In this document: piece after piece, positions 1 through 8,837 of the stretch
Layout of the letters: each line of letters begins with the position of its first letter
How positions within the stretch are numbered: the first letter of the stretch is position 1
Position numbers and translations under genes: made by a program
Assembly (NCBI GenBank): GCA_030524675.1
Contig: JAUNGE010000005.1
Location: forward strand, 53,192-117,191
DNA length: 64,000 bases
Source: a bacterium
Lineage (GTDB): Bacteria > Bacillota > Clostridia > Lachnospirales > Lachnospiraceae
Reading direction: 5' to 3'
Notes under the pieces: generated by a model
Databases searched by the model: none
Told to the model about the DNA's origin: nothing
Seen by the model: the letters and a program-made list of their open reading frames with translations, nothing else

Positions 1-420
1 GACATTGGTGTCCACATACACCGGATACACAGGGTCGCACACTGCCACAATGCTCGCCTCGTCAAAAATCTCCTGAATATTGCCGCAGTCGCACTTCGCA
101 CCGTCAGAAACGAAAATTTCATCTGCTGAAATCTCACATCCGTGCTCTTTAAAATCATGAAGTGCAATCGTCTCTCTCAAAAATTCGTATCCCTGCTCCG
201 GCGCATAGCCGCGGAATGTCTCTGCATGTCCCATCTCACGCACAGCTGCCTGCAGCGCATCGGTCACTGCAGGAACCAGAGGAAGGGTGACATCACCGAT
301 TCCCAGGCGGATAATCTCCTTGTCAGGATGCATCTGCTGATACTGTTTTACTCTATTTGCCACCTCAGAGAACAGGTAACTTCCCTGTAATTTCAAAAAA
401 TTTCGATTTATTCTTGCCAT
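1..420 (-). CDS. dapL: LL-diaminopimelate aminotransferase, N-terminal 140 residues (runs off the window)
   Basis: This is a PLP-dependent aminotransferase of the DapL branch, which interconverts tetrahydrodipicolinate and LL-diaminopimelate using glutamate/2-oxoglutarate, for lysine and peptidoglycan synthesis. The visible part begins [20 protein letters not shown] and contains [13 protein letters not shown], the [14 protein letters not shown] segment and [19 protein letters not shown], all typical of DapL rather than of other aspartate-aminotransferase-fold enzymes. The PLP lysine lies beyond the window. The ATG follows a GGAG-containing stretch. It is the last visible gene of the leftward nitrogen cluster and lies 66 bases after the ANTAR gene, so it may be co-transcribed; its use of glutamate fits the neighbourhood. 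Confidence 0.9.
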   Translation of the reverse strand, partial: MARINRNFLKLQGSYLFSEVANRVKQYQQMHPDKEIIRLGIGDVTLPLVPAVTDALQAAVREMGHAETFRGYAPEQGYEFLRETIALHDFKEHGCEISADEIFVSDGAKCDCGNIQEIFDEASIVAVCDPVYPVYVDTNV

Positions 421-486
421 GACTTCCTCCATCTTGTAACTGTCTTTTTTCTATCCTCTACCGCTTTTTCTATTACTTTCCTGCGC

Positions 487-1026
487 TTACTCCCCTTCGC
501 TTAAAAGCAGCACCATCCGTGCCGATTCCACAATGGTTCTTCCAGTATCCATGCTGGTCTTCTGCAGATAATAGTGGGCGTCCTGTTCTGAGATATGATT
601 GCGTTCCATCAGAAGCTGCTTCGCTTTTCGGACCAGTTTTTCCTCCTCCTCGTTGCGAAACTTCGACTTGGGCCGCATTGCCTTCTGATGCTGCTGTGTC
701 AGAAGCTTCACCGTGTTCACCAGCTCATATACTTTGAGCGGCATTGCCACTGCCATGATTCCCGCCTCACAGCGGCTGATAATTCTCTCAGAACCTATCA
801 GAAGCAGCGCAAACCCTTCTGGAAGGTCCTCCTTCAGTTCCGTATAGTACATGTCTGTCAGATGGTAGCCGCTTATCACCAGTCCTCCCGCGAACCTCTC
901 ACACTCTGAGAGCGTCTGCGCGCCGGATGTGCACACAACCATGTCTGAGAACCCATTTCTCTGTAAAATCGTCTCTATTCTTTTTCCGTCCTCTATCTTT
1001 GCAAATGTGATGATAATTCCTCTCAT
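487..1026 (-). CDS. ANTAR-domain RNA-binding antiterminator with degenerate receiver domain
   Basis: This 179-residue protein has an N-terminal receiver-like half and a C-terminal ANTAR domain (residues about 120-175, with the KLVRKAKQLLMERNHISEQDAHYYL stretch followed by an ALM-type helix). Known ANTAR proteins bind paired RNA hairpins with hexanucleotide loops and prevent transcription termination. The receiver-like half lacks the expected residues: the acidic pair after strand 1 reads TFAKIED, and the phospho-acceptor position reads VISGYHLTDM, with no Asp where one should be. Phosphorylation therefore looks unlikely, and control by a partner or ligand is an inference. It starts 21 bases after the glutamine synthetase-like gene, suggesting a common transcript and a role in nitrogen control. 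A possible target is the glnN leader. Confidence 0.85.
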   Translation of the reverse strand: MRGIIITFAKIEDGKRIETILQRNGFSDMVVCTSGAQTLSECERFAGGLVISGYHLTDMYYTELKEDLPEGFALLLIGSERIISRCEAGIMAVAMPLKVYELVNTVKLLTQQHQKAMRPKSKFRNEEEEKLVRKAKQLLMERNHISEQDAHYYLQKTSMDTGRTIVESARMVLLLSEGE

Positions 1027-1046
1027 CGGCTCCCCCTACCCGACTC

Positions 1047-2267
1047 TTACATGCGGTGCAGGTATTCCTCCATCTCCCAGGAAGTAACCTGTCTTTCATA
1101 GGTATCCCATTCTTTTTCCTTCAGCGCCTGATAGATCTTCACGACGTTTTCTCCCAGAACCGTTTTTACAAAGTTTCCGCCTTTCAGCCGATGAATCGCA
1201 TCTCCCAGATTCTTCGGAAAATGCACTGTCTTTTTCTCTGCTGCTTCCTGAATTCCCAGCACTCCGGCCTCCATGCACAGAGCGAGCACAATATAAGGAT
1301 TTGCCGTTCCGTCCGGCGTCAGTATCTCGACAGCTGCCCTGTCTTTCCACGCATTCCAGTTTGTCACCGGAACAACGGGCTGTTTTATCATCTCCGGAAT
1401 TCCCAGAACTCTCTTGTACGAGTTGACAGTTGGATTGGTGAACACTGCAATCTCAGCTGTCCGGTTTGCGATTCCGTTCAGGAAAACATCTCGGATAGAT
1501 TCGTCCTCCAGCACATTTTTTCCATCCTTCCACAGCTCCATCTGGATGTGCATGGCCGAACCGTCCACATCCATCTTGGGCTTCGGCATAAATGTGGCGT
1601 GCAGGCCATGGCGCTTTGCAATCGCGCGCACCGCCATGCGCATGGTCATAATCCGGTCTGCGGCCTCCAGTGCGCCTGCACTCTCAATATCAATCTCATG
1701 CTGTCCTGCGCTCGCCTCATGGTGGGAGGACTCAATCGGAAGTCCCATATCCTTCAGTCCCAGCACCATATCACGCCTTGCATTCTCTCCCAAATCCACC
1801 GGACTCACATCCAGATACCCTGCCCTCTCATGTGTCAGGTTCGTGGGGAGCCCGTTTTCATCCGTGTGAAACAGGAAGAACTCACATTCAGGCTTTATCA
1901 CAAAGGTGTATCCCGCCTGTTTCATCTTTTTTTCCGTTTTCTTCAAAATTTCTCTGGAACTTCTCTCCCATGGCTTGCCGTTTTCGTCCACAATATCACA
2001 CAGAAAACGGGCAACTTTTCCCGTCTGCGGCCTCCAGGGAAGAATGGCAAATGTTTTGCTGTCTGGAATCAGATACAGCTTTCTGCGCTTTCCTTCCAGC
2101 ACTTCCCCTTCCACCGGAAACGGATTCGTGAAAACCCTTGCCAGCTGGTCTGCTGTCACGGCAATGTTTTTCAAGTTTCCCAGCAAATCCGTGAACTGTA
2201 AGCGGATAAACTCCACATCCTCCTCCTGCACCATCTCCATAATCTCTTCCAGACAATACGATTCCAT
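1047..2267 (-). CDS. glnA: Glutamine synthetase-like protein, divergent type I
   Basis: About 406 residues, shorter than the usual ~440 of type I glutamine synthetase (glutamate + NH3 + ATP to glutamine). The start at MESYCLEEIMEM is chosen because GGAGG lies five bases upstream; the frame stays open further upstream but into repeat DNA. Family features present are the N-terminal EEDVEFIRLQFTDLLG, the metal ligands in PECEFFLF and HHEASAGQHEID, the nucleotide/ammonium-site motif DGSAMH, and NPTVNSYKR. The next segment differs: where type I enzymes have the Arg-rich NRS..RIP and RVEVRS motifs, this protein has TNWNAWKDRAAVEILTPDG, so several Arg residues that bind ATP and glutamate are replaced. 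It may be a weakened or re-purposed enzyme, or a sensor. It sits between gltD and the ANTAR gene. Confidence 0.82.
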   Translation of the reverse strand: MESYCLEEIMEMVQEEDVEFIRLQFTDLLGNLKNIAVTADQLARVFTNPFPVEGEVLEGKRRKLYLIPDSKTFAILPWRPQTGKVARFLCDIVDENGKPWERSSREILKKTEKKMKQAGYTFVIKPECEFFLFHTDENGLPTNLTHERAGYLDVSPVDLGENARRDMVLGLKDMGLPIESSHHEASAGQHEIDIESAGALEAADRIMTMRMAVRAIAKRHGLHATFMPKPKMDVDGSAMHIQMELWKDGKNVLEDESIRDVFLNGIANRTAEIAVFTNPTVNSYKRVLGIPEMIKQPVVPVTNWNAWKDRAAVEILTPDGTANPYIVLALCMEAGVLGIQEAAEKKTVHFPKNLGDAIHRLKGGNFVKTVLGENVVKIYQALKEKEWDTYERQVTSWEMEEYLHRM

Positions 2268-2330
2268 TCCATCCTCCATTCTATGCAAACTCATGCAAAA
2301 TTCATGCATGAACCCTGACATCATGATGTT

Positions 2331-2582
2331 GGGGTCAAAAGGTATTTTGACCCCTTTGATACCGGATTGCTTCGCACTACATGCTCCCGCAAGGTCTCCG
2401 CTCCGCTCCGGTCGGCGCCAAACAGGCGTCACTGGCGCCTGGCGCCCTCAAAAACATTCATAATTCGCTCATTTTTCTTTGAAAAATGGCTACTTATTCA
2501 TGTTTTTGGCGGGTCCCAAAGTCAAAAATCCTCTTGCAAGCAAGCTTGCATCGGATTTCTGACCTTTTGACCCTGGTATCAT
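2331..2582. repeat. Dispersed intergenic repeat, copy 1
   Basis: The left end forms a perfect 10-bp hairpin (GGGGTCAAAA ... TTTTGACCCC, 2331-2354). The right end reads TGACCTTTTGACCCTGGTATCAT, whose complement begins ATGATACCAGGGTCAAAAGG, the same as the left end of the copy at 23623. The middle contains CGCTCCGCTCCGGTC and the palindromic CACTGGCGCCTGGCGCC, both shared nearly base for base with the 23.7-kb copy, and CTACTTATTCAT, also shared. No reading frame with coding character is seen. It fills the gap between gltD and the glutamine synthetase-like gene. Confidence 0.75.
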
Positions 2583-2622
2583 ACTATCACTTTCTAAACT
2601 GACATGCCACATGTATTTTGTA

Positions 2623-4107
2623 TCATTCCAGATTAGTATATCCCATCAAGGAAGCATCCACGGCTTTCGCTGCCTCTCTTCCCTCTCGGATTGCCCATAC
2701 CACCAGGGACTGTCCGCGCCTCATATCGCCTGCACAGAACACACCGTCCACGTTCGTCTCATATCCGTTCTTTGTCTCCACATTTCCTCTCTGTGCCAGC
2801 TTCACGCCGAACGCATCCGCCACATAGCTCTGCGCTCCCAGAAATCCCGCGGCAATCAGCACCACGTCAGCATCCACCATCTGCTCGCTTCCGGCAACCG
2901 GAACCATGCTCATGCGGCCTGTGGCTGCATCCACTTTTCGCTCCACCTTCACCAGCTTCGCCTTTGCGACCTCGCCCTTCTTATTTCCGATAAACTCAGC
3001 TACGGTCGTCTCATACTGTCTCGGGTCTTTTCCAAATACAGCAATCGCTTCCTCCTGGCCGTAATCAGTCTTTTCGATTCTCGGCCACTCCGGCCACGGG
3101 TTCGATGCTGCCCTGCATTTTGGCGGTTTCGGCATCATCTCCAACTGTTTTACGGACTTTGCACCGAGGCGGATTGCCGTGCCCACACAGTCATTTCCTG
3201 TATCGCCGCCGCCAATCACCAGCACATGTTTCCCTTTTACTGGGACATATGTTTTATCTTCCAGAGAGGAATCTAACAGGCTCTTTGTCACACCGCCGAG
3301 GAAATCCACCGCAAAGTAAATGCCTTTCAGCTCTCTTCCTGCCACGGAAATATCCCTCGGTCTCGATGCGCCGCAGGCAAGAATGATGCGGTCAAACTCC
3401 TTCTTCAGCTCCTCCGCCTTCTTTGTATTGCCCACATCCACGCCGGTCTCAAACACGACGCCCTCCTGCTTCATCAGCTCGACGCGGCGCATCACCACGT
3501 CCTTCTCCAGCTTCATGTTTGGGATGCCGTACATCAAAAGTCCGCCAGCTCTGTCATGGCGCTCAAACACGGTGACGCTGTGTCCTCTCTTATTCAGAAG
3601 TTCTGCTGCTGCCAACCCCGCAGGGCCGCTTCCGATGACTGCCACTTTCTTTTTTGTGCGCACCTTCGGCGGCTTCGGCACAATCAGCCCGCTCTCCCAC
3701 GCATGGCTCACAATCGCATACTCATTTGCCTTTGTCGCTACCGGTTTTCCATTTACATTGCAGGTGCAGGCCGCCTCACAGAGTGCCGGACATACCCTCG
3801 ATGTAAACTCTGGAAAACAGTTTGTTTTCTCCAGGCGGTTCCACGCCTCATCCAAATTTCCAAAATATAAAAGGTCATTCCACTCCGGAATCAGATTTCC
3901 CAGAGGACAGCCGGAGGTCATTCCGGCAATCTCGCCGCCATACTGGCAGAACGGCACGCCGCAGTCCATACAGCGCGCGCCCTGCAGTCTCTGCTCCTCG
4001 GGCGCGAGAGGCGTGTGAAATTCATGGAAATGACAGATTCTCTCCTTCGGACTCTCCGAAGCAGCATCCTTTCTGTCATACTCTAAAAAACCAGTTGCTT
4101 TTCCCAT
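2623..4107 (-). CDS. gltD: NADPH-dependent glutamate synthase, small subunit
   Basis: The 494-residue beta subunit of GOGAT passes electrons from NADPH through FAD and Fe-S centres to the large subunit, which makes two glutamates from glutamine and 2-oxoglutarate. The N-terminal ~120 residues carry the cysteine pattern for two [4Fe-4S] clusters (CMDCGVPFCQ, SGCPLGNLIPEW, CPALCEAACTCNVNG). FAD and NADPH Rossmann motifs follow: VAVIGSGPAGLAAAE near residue 155 and VLVIGGGDTGNDC near residue 297. The C-terminal GVFCAGDMRRGQSLVVWAI closes the FAD domain. Length is normal. It lies 36 bases downstream of gltB and is surely co-transcribed with it. Confidence 0.96.
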   Translation of the reverse strand: MGKATGFLEYDRKDAASESPKERICHFHEFHTPLAPEEQRLQGARCMDCGVPFCQYGGEIAGMTSGCPLGNLIPEWNDLLYFGNLDEAWNRLEKTNCFPEFTSRVCPALCEAACTCNVNGKPVATKANEYAIVSHAWESGLIVPKPPKVRTKKKVAVIGSGPAGLAAAELLNKRGHSVTVFERHDRAGGLLMYGIPNMKLEKDVVMRRVELMKQEGVVFETGVDVGNTKKAEELKKEFDRIILACGASRPRDISVAGRELKGIYFAVDFLGGVTKSLLDSSLEDKTYVPVKGKHVLVIGGGDTGNDCVGTAIRLGAKSVKQLEMMPKPPKCRAASNPWPEWPRIEKTDYGQEEAIAVFGKDPRQYETTVAEFIGNKKGEVAKAKLVKVERKVDAATGRMSMVPVAGSEQMVDADVVLIAAGFLGAQSYVADAFGVKLAQRGNVETKNGYETNVDGVFCAGDMRRGQSLVVWAIREGREAAKAVDASLMGYTNLE

Positions 4108-4143
4108 TGTTCTTCCTCCTGTCTTCCCTTACTCCGCGCCTTC

Positions 4144-7100
4144 TTACACACCGCGTCCGCTCTGGGTTGCTGTGTAAAATGCTTCCACCTCTGCCTGTTC
4201 CTTCGTCAGGCCCTGTGCCTCCAGCTTTGCAGTCAGCTGCAGCACTTTTTTATAGTCATTCGGGATGATTTTCTTAAATTTCGGAAGGCACTGTGCGAAA
4301 TTCTCCAGGACCTGCTTTCCTCTCTCAGAGCCAGTCTCCTTTACATGTTCCTCAATCATCTCTCTCAGTTCTTTTTCATCGTATGGATTTTCCACTTTCT
4401 CCACGGAGACCATCTCTTTGTTCATGTGCTTATACAGGATGTTCTGTTCATCCAGCACGTACACGATACCGCCGCTCATACCGGCTGCAAAGTTCTTTCC
4501 GGTAGCGCCCAAAATCACGACTCTTCCGCCTGTCATGTACTCGCAGCCGTGGTCTCCGACGCCCTCTACCACTGCACGTGCGCCGGAGTTTCTCACACAG
4601 AAGCGCTCGCCCGCCACGCCATTGATGAAGGCTTTTCCAGACGTTGCGCCGTACAGCGCCACGTTTCCGATAATCATGTTTTTGTCCGCCTCATAGTGCG
4701 CGCCTGCTTTTGGCTTTACCACGAGCTTTCCGCCGGAGAGTCCTTTTCCAAAATAGTCGTTGCTGTCGCCGCAAAGACGAAGCGTCAGACCTTCTGGGAT
4801 AAAGGCGCCAAAACTCTGTCCGCCTGCGCCCTCACAGTGCACCACAAAGGTGTCCTCCGCAAGTCCCTTCTTGGTCTTCTTTGTAATCTCCGAGCCAAAG
4901 ATGGTTCCGAACGTTCTGTCTGTATTTCCCACACGGACAGAAATTTCTGCCTTCTGTCCTGCCTGCAGCGCCGGACCGAGCTTCTTTAACAGCACAGTCT
5001 CATCCAGCGTTTTCTCCAGCTTAAAGTTATACTCATCTGCCGGACAGAAGTACTGCTTCTCGTTCTGGTATGGATTTGTGAGAATCTTGCTGACATCCAC
5101 TTTCTGCTCTATGGAACCGTCCGCGCATGTTTTCTTTCTCAGAAGGTCGTATCTTCCAACCATCTCATTGACGGTTCTCACACCGAGTTTCGCCATATAT
5201 TCCCGCATTTCCTGTGCAATGTAGTACATAAAGGTCTCCACGTACTCTGCCTTGCCCTGGAAGCGTTTTCTCAGCTCCGGATTCTGTGTCGCAATGCCCA
5301 TCGGGCAGGTATCCAGATTGCAGACACGCATCATCACACATCCGAGCACCACGAGCGGCGCTGTCGCAAATCCGTATTCCTCTGCGCCCAAAAGCGCTGC
5401 CACTACCACATCCCGACCGCTCATCAATTTTCCATCTGTCTCAATTTTTACACGGGTTCTCAGGCCATTCTGAAGCAGTGTCTGATGTGTCTCCGCCAGG
5501 CCCAGCTCCCACGGAAGTCCTGCGTGGTGGATGGAGCCGACTGGCGCTGCACCGGTTCCGCCGTCATAACCTGAAATCAGAACCACCTGCGCGCCTGCCT
5601 TGGCTACGCCGGCTGCTACCGTGCCGACACCTGCCTCCGATACCAGCTTTACGGAAATCTTCGCGTCGCGGTTTGCATTCTTCAGGTCGTAGATGAGCTG
5701 CGCCAAATCCTCAATCGAGTAGATATCGTGGTGCGGAGGCGGAGAAATCAGGCTGACTCCTGGTGTGGAATGTCTGGTTTTTGCCACCCATGGGTACACT
5801 TTCTTTGCTGGAAGATGGCCGCCCTCGCCAGGCTTTGCGCCCTGTGCCATCTTAATCTGAATCTCCTTCGCACTCACCAGATAGCGGCTCGTCACGCCGA
5901 AACGGCCTGAAGCCACCTGCTTGATAGCAGAACATGCATCATCCGCCTGGCCTGCCGTGTCAAGGCGCTTCTCGCTCTCGCCGCCCTCACCGGTGTTGGA
6001 TTTTCCGTGAATGTGGTTCATCGCCACCGCCAGAGCTGTGTGCGCTTCCTCGGAGATAGAACCGTAGGACATAGCGCCTGTCTTAAAGCGCTTCACAATG
6101 CTCTCCACGCTCTCCACTTCCTCAATCGGCACGCCTTTCTCCGGATATGCAAACTCGAACAGGCTTCGGATATTTCCGACGGATTCCTTGTCAACCTCTC
6201 TCGTATATTCCTGGAACATCTTATAATCTTTCTGCCATACGGATTTTTGCAGCAGGTGGATGGTCTTCGGATTGTAGCGGTGCTCCTCCTTGCCGCTTCT
6301 CATCTTGTGGAATCCCTCACTGTTTAAGGAAGTATCGGTGGAAAGTCCTAGCGGGTCAAACGCTCTGGAGTGCAGGTCATCGACCGTGCGGGAGATATCT
6401 TCCAGTGTGATGCCTCCGATGCGGCTCACGGTGTTGGTAAAGTATTTATCAATCACTTCTTTGGAGATACCAACTGCCTCAAAAATCTGAGAGCCCTGGT
6501 AGGACTGAATCGTGGAGATACCCATCTTGGAAGCAATCTTTACGATTCCGCTAAGGACTGCATGTGTGTAGTCCTCAACTGCTGCGTAATAGTCCTTGTC
6601 AAGCATCTTGTTCTGAATCAGGTCACGGATGGTCTCCAGCGCCAGATACGGGTTGATGGCACTCGCACCGTATCCGAGAAGCGCTGCAAAATGATGCACA
6701 TCTCTCGGCTCGCCGGACTCCAAAATCAGGGAAAGCGCCGTTCTCTTTCTCGTTTTTACCAGGTGCTGGTGCACAGCGGACACTGCCAAAAGAGACGGAA
6801 TTGCCACATGGTTTTCGTCCACGCCGCGGTCAGACAAAATCAGGATGTTCGCGCCGTCGCGGTACGCCTTATCCACCTCGACAAACAGGTTTTCAATCGC
6901 GCGCTCCAGTTTCATGCTCTTAAAGTAGAGAATCGGAACCACCTCGACCTGGAATCCCTTCACGCGCATATTGCGGATTTTTAAAAGGTCGGTGTCTGTC
7001 AGAATCGGGTTGTGGATTTTTAGTACCTGGCAGTTCTCCGGCTTCTCCTCCAGAAGATTTCCCTCTTTTCCTGAATAAATCGCCGTGGAAGTCACAATCT

Positions 7101-8712
7101 TTTCACGAATCGCGTCAATCGGCGGGTTTGTCACCTGCGCGAACAGCTGCTTGAAGTAGTGGAACAACGGCTGATACTGTCCGGAGAGAACAGCAAGCGG
7201 GGTGTCCGCGCCCATCGCGCCGATATTCTCCGCGCCGTTTAATGCCATGCTGCGGATGGTCGTTCTGCACTCCTCGTATGTGTAGCCGAACGCTTTTTGC
7301 AGGCGCAGAAGTTCTTCACGTGTGTACTCTGGAATACTCTTGTTCGGAATCTTGATATCCTTTAACTCCAGCAAGCCGCTGTCAAGCCACTCACCATATG
7401 GCTGACGGCTGGCATAGGATTCCTTGATCTCCTCGTCTTTTAAGACAGTGCCCGTTCTTGTATCCACCAGAAGCATTTTTCCAGGATACAGACGCTCTTT
7501 TTTCACAATCGCCTCTTCCTTCACCGGAAGCACGCCGACCTCCGAAGATAAAATCAGGGTGTCATCTTCCAAAATATAGTATCTCGACGGACGCAGGCCA
7601 TTTCTGTCAAGCACCGCTCCCATCACATCACCGTCGGAGAACAGGATGGACGCCGGACCATCCCACGGCTCCATCATCGTCGCATAGTACTGATAGAAAT
7701 CACGCACTTCCTGCGGCATCGCATGGTTGTTGTCCCACGGCTCTGGAATCGTAATCATCACGGCGAGCGGCAGGTCCATGCCGTTCATCATCAAAAACTC
7801 GAGTGTGTTATCCAGCATCGCGGAATCGGAACCATGTGTGTTGATGACTGGAAGGATTTTGTGGAACTCATCATCCAGACAGAGAGACTTCATTGTTTCC
7901 TCTCTCGCAAACATCTTGTCGGCGTTTCCGCGGATGGTGTTAATCTCACCGTTATGGACAATCAGACGGTTCGGATGCGCTCTCTCCCAGCTCGGGTTTG
8001 TGTTCGTGCTAAAACGGGAATGCACAATCGCGATTGCGGACTCATAATCCGGACTCTGCAGATCTGAGAAGAAGGTGCGCAGCTGCCCCACCAAGAACAT
8101 GCCTTTATAGACGATGGTCCGGCTGGAGAGGGACACTACATACGTATTCTCGCTGCTCTGCTCAAACACACGGCGCACCACATAGAGGCGTCTGTCAAAT
8201 GGAAGGCCTGCTGCCAGATGTTCCGGCTTTTTGATAAATGCCTGCCAGATGGATGGCATACAGGACCTTGCCTTTGTTCCGAGAACATCCGGCACGGTCG
8301 GAACCTCTCTCCATCCCAGAAACTCCAGTCCCTCTTTTTCCACAATAATCTCAAACATCTTCTTCGCCTGGCTGCGCTTTAACTCATTGGCAGGAAAGAA
8401 AAACATGCCGACGCCGTACTCACGCTCATTTCCAAGAGCGATGCCAAGCGGCTCCAGAGCTTTCTTAAAGAAGGTATGTGAAATCTGAAGCAGAATACCG
8501 ACGCCATCGCCGGTCTTTCCCTCTGCATCCTTACCTGCACGGTGTTCCAGGTTTTCCACGATTCTCAGGGCATTCTCCACTGTCCTGTGGTCTTTTTTCC
8601 CTTTGATGTTGACAACTGCACCGATACCGCAGTTATCATGCTCAAATGTCTTCTCATACAGCCCCGCCTGGGGCTGCATTCTTTCGTGTGTTTCATATAC
8701 TGTATCTTTCAT
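4144..8712 (-). CDS. gltB: Glutamate synthase, large subunit
   Basis: The 1,522-residue alpha subunit of GOGAT. The start MKDTVYETHER is chosen because GGAGGAG lies six bases upstream. The N-terminal nucleophile of the glutaminase domain is Cys28 (EHDNCGIGAV), so a 27-residue propeptide should be removed. The central and FMN-binding synthase domain includes GEGGESEKR and KPGEGGHLPAKKV, and the [3Fe-4S] cluster motif CVMMRVCNLDTCPMG is near residue 1,122. The C-terminal beta-helix (GGxxxV repeats such as GGRVVILGATG) completes the protein. It follows pyrG by 125 bases holding a repeat hairpin, and may be read from the pyrG promoter or from its own. Confidence 0.97.
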   Translation of the reverse strand: MKDTVYETHERMQPQAGLYEKTFEHDNCGIGAVVNIKGKKDHRTVENALRIVENLEHRAGKDAEGKTGDGVGILLQISHTFFKKALEPLGIALGNEREYGVGMFFFPANELKRSQAKKMFEIIVEKEGLEFLGWREVPTVPDVLGTKARSCMPSIWQAFIKKPEHLAAGLPFDRRLYVVRRVFEQSSENTYVVSLSSRTIVYKGMFLVGQLRTFFSDLQSPDYESAIAIVHSRFSTNTNPSWERAHPNRLIVHNGEINTIRGNADKMFAREETMKSLCLDDEFHKILPVINTHGSDSAMLDNTLEFLMMNGMDLPLAVMITIPEPWDNNHAMPQEVRDFYQYYATMMEPWDGPASILFSDGDVMGAVLDRNGLRPSRYYILEDDTLILSSEVGVLPVKEEAIVKKERLYPGKMLLVDTRTGTVLKDEEIKESYASRQPYGEWLDSGLLELKDIKIPNKSIPEYTREELLRLQKAFGYTYEECRTTIRSMALNGAENIGAMGADTPLAVLSGQYQPLFHYFKQLFAQVTNPPIDAIREKIVTSTAIYSGKEGNLLEEKPENCQVLKIHNPILTDTDLLKIRNMRVKGFQVEVVPILYFKSMKLERAIENLFVEVDKAYRDGANILILSDRGVDENHVAIPSLLAVSAVHQHLVKTRKRTALSLILESGEPRDVHHFAALLGYGASAINPYLALETIRDLIQNKMLDKDYYAAVEDYTHAVLSGIVKIASKMGISTIQSYQGSQIFEAVGISKEVIDKYFTNTVSRIGGITLEDISRTVDDLHSRAFDPLGLSTDTSLNSEGFHKMRSGKEEHRYNPKTIHLLQKSVWQKDYKMFQEYTREVDKESVGNIRSLFEFAYPEKGVPIEEVESVESIVKRFKTGAMSYGSISEEAHTALAVAMNHIHGKSNTGEGGESEKRLDTAGQADDACSAIKQVASGRFGVTSRYLVSAKEIQIKMAQGAKPGEGGHLPAKKVYPWVAKTRHSTPGVSLISPPPHHDIYSIEDLAQLIYDLKNANRDAKISVKLVSEAGVGTVAAGVAKAGAQVVLISGYDGGTGAAPVGSIHHAGLPWELGLAETHQTLLQNGLRTRVKIETDGKLMSGRDVVVAALLGAEEYGFATAPLVVLGCVMMRVCNLDTCPMGIATQNPELRKRFQGKAEYVETFMYYIAQEMREYMAKLGVRTVNEMVGRYDLLRKKTCADGSIEQKVDVSKILTNPYQNEKQYFCPADEYNFKLEKTLDETVLLKKLGPALQAGQKAEISVRVGNTDRTFGTIFGSEITKKTKKGLAEDTFVVHCEGAGGQSFGAFIPEGLTLRLCGDSNDYFGKGLSGGKLVVKPKAGAHYEADKNMIIGNVALYGATSGKAFINGVAGERFCVRNSGARAVVEGVGDHGCEYMTGGRVVILGATGKNFAAGMSGGIVYVLDEQNILYKHMNKEMVSVEKVENPYDEKELREMIEEHVKETGSERGKQVLENFAQCLPKFKKIIPNDYKKVLQLTAKLEAQGLTKEQAEVEAFYTATQSGRGV

Positions 8713-8796
8713 AGACAATCTCCTCCATATTTCTTTCTGCATAGCAGCCATATTTCTTTTTTTGGGCTTACAGAATGGCGATTTCTTTTGCTCTTA

Positions 8797-8837
8797 CTTT
8801 CATATCATGTTGGTGTCGCCTGAAGGCGACATGTCCG
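8797..8837. repeat. Repeat-family hairpin module between pyrG and gltB
   Basis: This 41-base stretch contains the hairpin TGTCGCCTGAAGGCGACA. Its reverse complement (CGGACATGTCGCC...CATGATATGAAAG) matches 23660-23700, inside the large repeat copy there, in all but about five positions. It lies immediately after the pyrG stop codon, where it could act as an RNA processing or attenuation structure between pyrG and gltB. Confidence 0.65.

Noticed and set aside
1056..2201. Long open frame on the + strand opposite the glutamine synthetase-like gene
   Set aside because: It is the mirror of a well-supported gene, has no ribosome site and its protein (rich in Cys, His and Leu) resembles no family. 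Similar antisense frames over gltB, gltD and addA were left out for the same reason.
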